Source: Streptomycetaceae bacterium | GTDB taxonomy: Bacteria; Actinomycetota; Actinomycetes; Nanopelagicales; Nanopelagicaceae | Length of the DNA stretch: 5,959 nt | Reading direction: 5' to 3' | NCBI GenBank assembly: GCA_027486075.1 | Contig: JAIXPU010000050.1 | Span: 1 to 5,959 of the forward strand | Shown: in pieces, positions 1 through 5,959 of the stretch | Layout: every line of letters begins with the position of its first letter | Position numbering within the stretch: the stretch's first letter is position 1 | Translations under genes and position numbers: made by a program | The notes under the pieces: model-generated | Seen by the model: only the letters and a program-made list of their open reading frames with translations | The model's database searches: none | What the model was told of the DNA's origin: nothing

Positions 1-72
1 TTGCATATAGCGGCGGCGACCTTCTAGATGTGCGTGTCCACGTAAATGTGAACTTGTCTGAAAGGACATCTC
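1..72 (+). other. rpoB 5' leader / intergenic region
   Basis: Short stretch between the left edge and the rpoB start. In the rpoB frame there is a TGA at 49-51, so the gene cannot extend further upstream than that. In Actinobacteria rpoB normally follows rplJ-rplL, but none of the three forward frames here reads like the end of ribosomal protein L7/L12, so this is most likely intergenic or leader sequence. A TTGCAT at 1-6 and a TAGATG at 25-30 are 18 bases apart and loosely resemble -35/-10 boxes, but the match is too weak to call a promoter. No convincing terminator hairpin is present. Confidence 0.6.
60..66 (+). promoter_or_regulatory. Ribosome binding site of rpoB
   Basis: GAAAGGA lies six bases before the TTG at 73. 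This purine-rich Shine-Dalgarno site decides the start: no ATG or GTG in the same frame lies between the upstream TGA (49-51) and this TTG, and the protein begins with the residues expected for actinobacterial beta subunits. Confidence 0.85.
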
Positions 73-3000
73 TTGGCCGCGAAAAAGAGTTCAACTGCCC
101 CCCGCCGTATTTCGTTCGCAAAGATCCGTGAACCCCTAGAAGTTCCTAACCTGCTCGCGCTGCAAGTTGAAAGCGTTGACTGGTTACTTGGTAACGACTT
201 ATGGCGTTCACGTCTTGCTGAATCAACCAACACAAATCGAGGAGAACTTCCTTCGAAGTCTGGTTTGGAAGAAATCTTTGAAGAGATTTCACCAATCGAA
301 GATTTCCAGGGAACGATGTCACTTTCATTCCGTGACCACCGCTTCGAGCCACCTAAGTATTCAATTGCAGATTGCAAAGAGCGCGACATGACTTACGCGC
401 AACCACTCTTCGTTACTGCTGAATTCACCAACAACGAGACTGGCGAAATTAAGTCGCAGACAGTCTTCATGGGTGACTTCCCAGTTATGACACCACGCGG
501 AACATTCGTTATTAACGGAACAGAGCGCGTAGTTGTATCTCAGATTGTTCGTTCACCTGGTGTCTACTTTGAACGTCAGATTGAAAAGACATCAGATAAA
601 GATGTATTCACTTCAAAGATCATTCCAAGCCGCGGCGCTTGGCTTGAATTCGAAGTTGATAAGAAAGACCTCGTTGGCGTTCGTATCGACCGCAAGCGTA
701 AGCAGTCAGTAACAGTATTCCTCAAGGCGCTAGGTTGGACCGACGAACAGATTCGTGAAGAATTTGGTGACTTCGCTTCAATGATGGCAACTCTTGAAAA
801 AGATACAGTCAAGACACAAGATGAAGCGCTTCTCGATATCTATCGCAAGATGCGTCCCGGCGAACCTCCTACAAAGGAAGCAGCCCAGAACCTCATTGAG
901 AACCTTTACTTCAATGGAAAGCGTTATGACTTGGCCAAGGTCGGTCGCTTTAAGGTTAATAAGAAGCTCGGTCTTGATCTTGAGCTTTCACAGAGCATGC
1001 TCACAATTTCAGATATCGTCGCAACGCTTCGCTACCTCGTAGCGCTTCATCGCGGCGATCTCACCATGGATTACGGCCGCGAAGTTCGCGTTGAAAAGGA
1101 CGATATCGATCACTTCGGTAACCGTCGCCTTCGTACCGTTGGTGAATTGATTCAGAACCAGGTTCGTATCGGTCTCTCACGTATGGAACGTGTGGTCCGC
1201 GAACGTATGACAACACAGGATGTAGAAGCGATTACTCCTCAGACCTTGATCAACATCCGTCCGGTTGTTGCATCAATCAAGGAGTTCTTCGGAACATCTC
1301 AGTTGTCACAGTTCATGGATCAGACAAATCCACTTTCTGGACTTACACACAAGCGTCGTCTATCAGCGCTCGGACCCGGAGGTCTCTCACGTGACCGCGC
1401 AGGCTTCGAAGTTCGTGACGTTCACCCATCTCACTACGGACGTATGTGCCCAATTGAAACTCCTGAAGGACCAAACATCGGTCTTATCGGTTCACTTGCA
1501 ACATATGGTCGCGTTACAGCATTTGGATTTATCGAAACTCCTTATCGCAAAGTTGTAAAGGGTAAGGTCACCGATCAGGTCGATTACCTAACAGCTGATG
1601 AAGAAGATGAGCACATCATCGCTCAGGCAAATGCTCCACTCACAGATGACAATCACTTCGCAGAAGCACGCGTACTCGTACGTCGTCGTGGTGGCGAAGT
1701 TGAATACATCATCGCTGATGAAGTGGATTACATGGACGTTTCACCACGTCAGATGGTTTCTGTCGCAACAGCGATGATTCCATTCCTTGAGCACGATGAT
1801 GCTAACCGCGCACTCATGGGTTCTAACATGATGCGTCAGTCAGTTCCATTGATGCGTGCCGAGGCGCCATTTATCGGAACAGGTATGGAATTCCGCGCAG
1901 CAGTAGATGCTGGCGATGTTCTTACTGCAACTAAGGCTGGTGTAGTGACTGAAGTTTCTGCTGACGAAGTTAAGGTCATGGCAGATGACAGTACCTACCA
2001 AACTTATTCACTCGCTAAGTTCACTCGCTCAAACCAAGGAACGTCTTACAACCAGAAGGTTGTTGTCACCGAAGGTCAGAAGCTTGAAGTTGGCTCAGTA
2101 ATTGCAGATGGTCCATGTACCCAGAATGGTGAAATGGCTCTTGGTAAGAACCTCCTCGTGGCATTTATGTCATGGGAAGGCCACAACTACGAAGATGCGA
2201 TCATCCTTTCGCAGCGTCTTGTTCAAGACGATGTACTGACATCAATTCACATTGAAGAGTACGAAGTTGATGCTCGCGACACCAAGCTTGGTGCCGAAGA
2301 GATCACTCGCGATATCCCGAACGTTTCTGAAGAAGTTCTTGCCGACCTCGACGAGCGCGGAATCATCCGCGTTGGCGCCGATGTTGTGCCAGGTGACATC
2401 TTGGTTGGAAAGGTAACCCCTAAGGGAGAAACCGAACTCACACCAGAAGAGCGTTTGCTCCGTGCCATCTTCGGTGAAAAGGCTCGCGAAGTTCGCGACA
2501 CATCACTAAAGGTTCCACACGGTGAATCAGGAAAAGTTATCGGCGTAAAGATTTTCGAATCTGAAGAAGGCTTCGAGCTTCCAGCAGGCGTTAACCAGTT
2601 GGTTCGCGTCTATGTTGCACAGAAGCGCAAGATCCAAGATGGTGACAAGCTCGCTGGTCGCCATGGTAACAAGGGTGTTATCTCAAAGATTCTTCCAGTT
2701 GAAGATATGCCATTCCTTGAAGATGGAACTCCAGTCGATGTTGTCTTGAATCCACTTGGTGTTCCAGGACGTATGAACGTTGGACAGGTTCTTGAAATGC
2801 ACCTCGGTTGGGTTGCAAAGACAGGTTGGGATGTATCTGGAATTTCTGATGCGTGGACAAACCACCTCAAGGAAATCGGCGCAGAAAAGGGCGCACCAGG
2901 AACCAACCTTGCAACACCGGTATTCGATGGTGCACTTGAAGATGAGATCTCAGGTCTGCTTTCAGCAACTCTTCCTAACCGCGATGGCAACCAATTAATT

Positions 3001-3525
3001 GGTAGATCCGGAAAGGCGCGTCTATTCGACGGTCGCTCTGGAGAGCCATACCCAACTCCAATTTCAGTTGGATACATGTACATCTTGAAGCTCCATCACT
3101 TGGTAGACGACAAGATTCACGCACGTTCAACTGGTCCATACTCAATGATCACGCAGCAGCCACTCGGTGGTAAGGCTCAATTCGGTGGTCAGCGATTTGG
3201 TGAAATGGAAGTGTGGGCACTTGAAGCCTACGGTGCTGCTTACACACTCCAAGAGTTGCTCACTATTAAATCTGACGACGTTCTCGGACGCGTCAAGGTC
3301 TACGAAGCCATTGTTAAGGGCGAGAACATCCCAGAACCAGGTATCCCTGAATCATTCAAGGTACTTATCAAGGAGATGCAATCACTCTGCCTCAATGTCG
3401 AAGTTCTCTCTTCTGAAGGTACCGCAATTGAACTACGCGATAACGATGAAGAAATTTTCCGTGCCGCCGAAGAACTCGGAATCAACTTGTCACGAGTTGA
3501 GCCAAGTTCTGTAGAAGAAGTTTAA
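73..3525 (+). CDS. rpoB: DNA-directed RNA polymerase subunit beta (complete)
   Basis: Beta subunit of the core RNA polymerase, which with beta' forms the catalytic cleft for RNA synthesis in the cytoplasm. The 1150-residue length is close to actinobacterial homologues (about 1160-1180) and well below E. coli (1342), whose lineage-specific insertions are absent. Domains in order: protrusion and lobe (about 25-400), the rifampicin-resistance region (407-433), the fork with IETPEGPNIGLI (461-472), the external domains, the hybrid-binding domain with GHNYEDAI (703-710; E707 and D708 match E. coli E813/D814) and GDKLAGRHGNKG (857-868; K859 and K867 match E. coli K1065/K1073), and a C-terminal clamp-contacting domain from about 1028. 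The TTG start is common for rpoB in this phylum and is backed by a Shine-Dalgarno site. Residues D416, H426 and S431 (E. coli D516, H526, S531) are wild type, so rifampicin sensitivity is expected. No frameshift or truncation is seen. It is probably co-transcribed with rpoC, 14 bases downstream. Confidence 0.99.
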   Translation: MAAKKSSTAPRRISFAKIREPLEVPNLLALQVESVDWLLGNDLWRSRLAESTNTNRGELPSKSGLEEIFEEISPIEDFQGTMSLSFRDHRFEPPKYSIADCKERDMTYAQPLFVTAEFTNNETGEIKSQTVFMGDFPVMTPRGTFVINGTERVVVSQIVRSPGVYFERQIEKTSDKDVFTSKIIPSRGAWLEFEVDKKDLVGVRIDRKRKQSVTVFLKALGWTDEQIREEFGDFASMMATLEKDTVKTQDEALLDIYRKMRPGEPPTKEAAQNLIENLYFNGKRYDLAKVGRFKVNKKLGLDLELSQSMLTISDIVATLRYLVALHRGDLTMDYGREVRVEKDDIDHFGNRRLRTVGELIQNQVRIGLSRMERVVRERMTTQDVEAITPQTLINIRPVVASIKEFFGTSQLSQFMDQTNPLSGLTHKRRLSALGPGGLSRDRAGFEVRDVHPSHYGRMCPIETPEGPNIGLIGSLATYGRVTAFGFIETPYRKVVKGKVTDQVDYLTADEEDEHIIAQANAPLTDDNHFAEARVLVRRRGGEVEYIIADEVDYMDVSPRQMVSVATAMIPFLEHDDANRALMGSNMMRQSVPLMRAEAPFIGTGMEFRAAVDAGDVLTATKAGVVTEVSADEVKVMADDSTYQTYSLAKFTRSNQGTSYNQKVVVTEGQKLEVGSVIADGPCTQNGEMALGKNLLVAFMSWEGHNYEDAIILSQRLVQDDVLTSIHIEEYEVDARDTKLGAEEITRDIPNVSEEVLADLDERGIIRVGADVVPGDILVGKVTPKGETELTPEERLLRAIFGEKAREVRDTSLKVPHGESGKVIGVKIFESEEGFELPAGVNQLVRVYVAQKRKIQDGDKLAGRHGNKGVISKILPVEDMPFLEDGTPVDVVLNPLGVPGRMNVGQVLEMHLGWVAKTGWDVSGISDAWTNHLKEIGAEKGAPGTNLATPVFDGALEDEISGLLSATLPNRDGNQLIGRSGKARLFDGRSGEPYPTPISVGYMYILKLHHLVDDKIHARSTGPYSMITQQPLGGKAQFGGQRFGEMEVWALEAYGAAYTLQELLTIKSDDVLGRVKVYEAIVKGENIPEPGIPESFKVLIKEMQSLCLNVEVLSSEGTAIELRDNDEEIFRAAEELGINLSRVEPSSVEEV
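1291..1371 (+). other. Rifampicin-resistance-determining region of rpoB
   Basis: Encodes beta residues 407-433, equivalent to E. coli 507-533 (a constant offset of 100). The segment begins GTSQLSQFMDQ and ends HKRRLSAL. The main resistance positions carry sensitive-type residues: Q413, D416, H426, R429 and S431. The one position that stands out is T418 (codon 1324-1326, ACA), where E. coli and M. tuberculosis have asparagine. Family knowledge: this segment lines the rifamycin pocket beside the RNA exit path. Confidence 0.93.
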
Positions 3526-3529
3526 GGAG
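3523..3529 (+). promoter_or_regulatory. Ribosome binding site of rpoC, overlapping the rpoB stop
   Basis: TAAGGAG combines the rpoB TAA stop (3523-3525) with an AAGGAG Shine-Dalgarno (3524-3529), leaving ten bases before the rpoC ATG. A ribosome finishing rpoB would therefore sit on the rpoC initiation site. This suggests, but does not prove, translational coupling that would help keep the two subunits in balance. Confidence 0.85.
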
Positions 3530-3539
3530 CGAATCAATT

Positions 3540-5959
3540 ATGTTAGACGTCAACTTCTTTGATGAACTACGAATCGGTCTTGCATCGGCTCAAAATATTC
3601 GTGATTGGTCTTTCGGCGAAGTAAAGAAGCCAGAGACAATCAACTACCGCACACTCAAGCCAGAGAAGGACGGACTCTTCGACGAGAAGATCTTCGGACC
3701 AACTCGTGACTGGGAATGTTATTGCGGTAAGTACAAGCGCGTTCGATTCAAGGGAATCATCTGCGAGCGTTGCGGTGTTGAAGTAACACGCGCCAAGGTT
3801 CGTCGCGAACGTATGGGCCATATCGAGCTTGCAGCTCCTGTGACTCACATCTGGTACTTCAAGGGTGTTCCATCACGCCTTGGCTACCTACTTGACCTTG
3901 CACCTAAGGATCTTGAAAAGGTTATCTACTTCGCCGCTTACATGATTACAGAAGTTGATGCTGAAGCACGTGAAGAAGATATGCCACAGCTCGAAAAGAA
4001 GCTCGCAAATGATCGTAAGAAGATCGAAACAAAGCGCGATGTTGATCTCGATACACGCACCAAGAAGCTCGAGGCAGATATTGCTGAACTCGAAGCTGAT
4101 GATGCAAAGTCAGATGTGAAGCGCAAGGTCCGCGAATCTGCAGAGCGCGAGCTCAAGTCAATCCGCGAACGTTCAGAGCGCGAACTCACACGTCTAGAAG
4201 ATGTCTGGTCACGCTTTAAGAACCTCAAGGTCCAGGACCTCGAAGGTGACGAGAACCTTTACCGCGAAATGCGTGACCGCTATGGCATGTACTTCAAGGG
4301 AGATATGGGCGCTGCTGCAATCAAGCGTCGCCTCGAAACTTTCGATCTCGAAACTGAACATGCAATGCTCACCGACCTTTCAGAAAATGGAAAGGGTGCA
4401 AAGAAGACTCGTGCTATCAAGCGCCTCAAGGTCGTCAATGCATTCATGACAACGAGCAATCACCCAGCATCAATGGTTCTCGATTGCGTACCGGTTATCC
4501 CACCTGATCTGCGCCCAATGGTTCAGCTCGATGGTGGACGCTTTGCGACATCAGATCTCAACGATCTCTATCGCCGCGTTATCAACCGTAACAATCGTTT
4601 GAAGCGTCTTGCTGATCTCGGTGCTCCAGAAATTATCGTTAACAACGAAAAGCGTATGTTGCAGGAAGCTGTAGATGCGTTGTTCGACAACGGTCGCCGT
4701 GGTCGTCCAGTAACTGGCCCAGGTAACCGTGCGCTGAAGTCACTTTCAGACATGCTTAAGGGTAAGCAAGGACGTTTCCGTCAGAACTTGCTCGGAAAGC
4801 GCGTTGACTACTCAGGTCGTTCAGTAATCGTTGTTGGTCCACAGTTGAAGCTGCACCAGTGCGGTCTGCCAAAGCAGATGGCGCTCGAACTCTTCAAGCC
4901 ATTCGTAATGAAGCGTCTTGTAGACCTTAACCATGCGCAGAACATTAAATCTGCAAAGCGCATGGTTGAACGTGCTCGTCCAGTTGTGTGGGATGTCCTC
5001 GAAGAAGTTATCGCCGAGCATCCAGTGCTTCTGAACCGCGCTCCTACACTTCACCGTTTAGGTATTCAAGCATTCGAACCACAGTTGGTTGAAGGTAAGG
5101 CAATTCAGATTCACCCACTCGTTTGTACAGCATTTAACGCTGACTTCGACGGTGACCAGATGGCTGTCCACCTTCCACTCTCTGCAGAAGCGCAAGCTGA
5201 AGCACGTATCTTGATGTTGTCTTCAAATAACATCTTGTCACCAGCTAACGGTCGCCCAATCACATCTCCTACACAGGACATGGTTCTTGGTCTCTATTAC
5301 TTGACCATGGAACGCATCGGTGAACTCGGCGAAGGCCGTGCATTTGGATCTGTTGCAGAAGCGATCATGGCTCATGATCAGCACTCTGTTTCACTCCAGG
5401 CAAAGATCAAGGTTCGCGTCAAGGGAGAAACTCTCGAGACAACAATCGGTCGCGCACTCTTCAATGAGGCCCTTCCTGCTGACTTCCCATTCGTTGATCA
5501 CGATGTCACCAAGAAGGCTCTGGGTGCAATCGTCGACAAGCTCGCTGAGTTCTATCCAAAGGTCACAGTTGCTGCAACGCTTGATGCGTTGAAGTCACTT
5601 GGTTTCCATTGGGCAACTCGTGCAGGCGCCACAATCGGTATCGAAGATGTTGTAACCCCACCACGTAAGCGTGAAATCCTCGACGGCTACGAAACACAGG
5701 CCGACAAGGTTCAATCACAGTACGAAAAGGGTCTCATCACAGATGACGAGCGTCGCCAAGAGCTCATTGAAATCTGGACAAAGGCAACAGCTGAAGTGGG
5801 TAAGGCGATGGAAGATAACTTCCCACGCGTCAACCCAGTTTGGATGATGGTTTATTCAGGTGCTCGCGGAAATATGATGCAGATTCGTCAGATTGCAGGT
5901 ATGCGCGGACTCGTGGCTAACCCAAAGGGTGAAATTATTCCTCGCCCAATTAAGTCCAA
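3540..5959 (+). CDS. rpoC: DNA-directed RNA polymerase subunit beta' (partial, 3' end beyond window)
   Basis: N-terminal 806 residues of beta', the subunit holding the catalytic magnesium; the full protein would be about 1300 residues. Visible in order: the start MLDVNFFDELRIGLA; zinc finger with C60, C62, C75 and C78; a charged coiled-coil insertion (about 141-228) characteristic of Actinobacteria; the clamp and rudder region with PPDLRPM (321-327) and DLNDLYRRVINRNNRL; switch 2 with GKQGRFRQNLLGKRVDYSGR (408-427); the active-site loop NADFDGDQ (533-540) with Mg-binding D535, D537 and D539; and the GARGNMMQ secondary-channel segment near the right edge. The frame stays open from the ATG to the edge. 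The window ends two bases into codon 807, just before the expected FREGL motif and bridge helix, so the trigger loop and second zinc site are not visible. The ATG is chosen for its Shine-Dalgarno and the family-typical N terminus. The segment around residues 590-635 looks shorter than in familiar actinobacteria. Confidence 0.99.
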   Translation, partial: MLDVNFFDELRIGLASAQNIRDWSFGEVKKPETINYRTLKPEKDGLFDEKIFGPTRDWECYCGKYKRVRFKGIICERCGVEVTRAKVRRERMGHIELAAPVTHIWYFKGVPSRLGYLLDLAPKDLEKVIYFAAYMITEVDAEAREEDMPQLEKKLANDRKKIETKRDVDLDTRTKKLEADIAELEADDAKSDVKRKVRESAERELKSIRERSERELTRLEDVWSRFKNLKVQDLEGDENLYREMRDRYGMYFKGDMGAAAIKRRLETFDLETEHAMLTDLSENGKGAKKTRAIKRLKVVNAFMTTSNHPASMVLDCVPVIPPDLRPMVQLDGGRFATSDLNDLYRRVINRNNRLKRLADLGAPEIIVNNEKRMLQEAVDALFDNGRRGRPVTGPGNRALKSLSDMLKGKQGRFRQNLLGKRVDYSGRSVIVVGPQLKLHQCGLPKQMALELFKPFVMKRLVDLNHAQNIKSAKRMVERARPVVWDVLEEVIAEHPVLLNRAPTLHRLGIQAFEPQLVEGKAIQIHPLVCTAFNADFDGDQMAVHLPLSAEAQAEARILMLSSNNILSPANGRPITSPTQDMVLGLYYLTMERIGELGEGRAFGSVAEAIMAHDQHSVSLQAKIKVRVKGETLETTIGRALFNEALPADFPFVDHDVTKKALGAIVDKLAEFYPKVTVAATLDALKSLGFHWATRAGATIGIEDVVTPPRKREILDGYETQADKVQSQYEKGLITDDERRQELIEIWTKATAEVGKAMEDNFPRVNPVWMMVYSGARGNMMQIRQIAGMRGLVANPKGEIIPRPIKS
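3960..4223 (+). other. Actinobacterial coiled-coil insertion in beta'
   Basis: Encodes beta' residues about 141-228. The stretch is almost entirely charged and helix-favouring (E, K, R, D, A, with leucine or isoleucine at intervals), and ends near LEDVWSRF (219-226). It has almost no proline or glycine after residue 149, consistent with a long antiparallel coiled coil. From family knowledge, an insertion of this size at this place is a signature of actinobacterial beta' and is absent from E. coli and Bacillus. Its exact role is not settled; it projects from the clamp in mycobacterial structures. The boundaries given are approximate. Confidence 0.85.

Noticed and set aside
1..30. Possible -35/-10 pair (TTGCAT at 1-6, TAGATG at 25-30)
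   Set aside because: The -10 box is a poor match, the spacer is 18 bases and the first box sits at the very edge. Sequences this loose occur often by chance.
33..42. Small inverted repeat CGTG-TC-CACG in the rpoB leader
   Set aside because: A four-base stem with a two-base loop is too short to be a stable hairpin, and no T-run follows, so it is not a terminator or attenuator.
3..131. Open forward frame from the left edge to a TGA at 129-131, overlapping the rpoB start
   Set aside because: It is only about 42 codons, runs off the edge, does not resemble the C terminus of L7/L12 or any family I recognise, and its second half lies within the rpoB coding region. Chance openness is the simplest explanation.
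2484..2498. Palindrome TCGCGAA-G-TTCGCGA, with a shorter copy CGCGAAGTTCGCG at 1078-1090
   Set aside because: Both arise from the codons CGC GAA GTT CGC for Arg-Glu-Val-Arg in rpoB. They are explained by coding and codon preference, and their position inside the gene does not suggest an operator.
2610..3083. 157-codon open frame on the minus strand inside rpoB
   Set aside because: It is fully antisense to the conserved catalytic part of rpoB, with a serine- and proline-rich composition typical of shadow frames. No independent start signal or recognisable domain is present.
3938..4228. 96-codon serine/arginine-rich open frame on the minus strand inside rpoC
   Set aside because: It mirrors the charged coiled-coil region of beta' (GAA, AAG and CGC codons read backwards give Ser/Arg-rich sequence). 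It is an antisense shadow, not a gene.

Overview
This is an ordinary, well-conserved housekeeping window. It carries the rpoB-rpoC operon core, which encodes the beta and beta' subunits of bacterial RNA polymerase. Both genes are on the + strand. rpoB is complete (1150 codons, TTG start). rpoC is cut by the right edge after 806 codons, just before the bridge helix would begin.

The organism is very probably an actinobacterium. In beta' the first zinc site (C60, C62, C75, C78) and the catalytic aspartates (D535, D537, D539) fall at the same numbers I recall for Mycobacterium tuberculosis. Beta' also has the long charged coiled-coil insertion (about residues 141-228) typical of Actinobacteria. 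Beta starts with TTG, has the actinobacterial rifampicin-region sequence and lacks the large proteobacterial insertions. Base composition is about half G+C by eye, low for the phylum, and codons such as TCA, CCA and ACA are frequent. This suggests a lower-GC, possibly streamlined lineage such as the freshwater acI/Nanopelagicales group. That placement is an inference; no marker in the window proves it.

Layout: 1-72 is non-coding leader with a Shine-Dalgarno site. 73-3525 is rpoB. 3526-3539 is a 14-base gap whose Shine-Dalgarno overlaps the rpoB stop codon. 3540-5959 is partial rpoC. The two products assemble with alpha, omega and sigma into the transcription enzyme. Beta supplies the rifampicin pocket, the fork and part of the catalytic wall. 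Beta' supplies the zinc finger, clamp, switch regions and the Mg-binding loop.

I found no mobile element, CRISPR array, RNA gene, terminator or new system. The points worth a second look are small: a threonine at one rifampicin-region position, a beta' surface segment that looks shorter than in familiar actinobacteria, conserved fidaxomicin-contact positions and the unusual base composition for the phylum.
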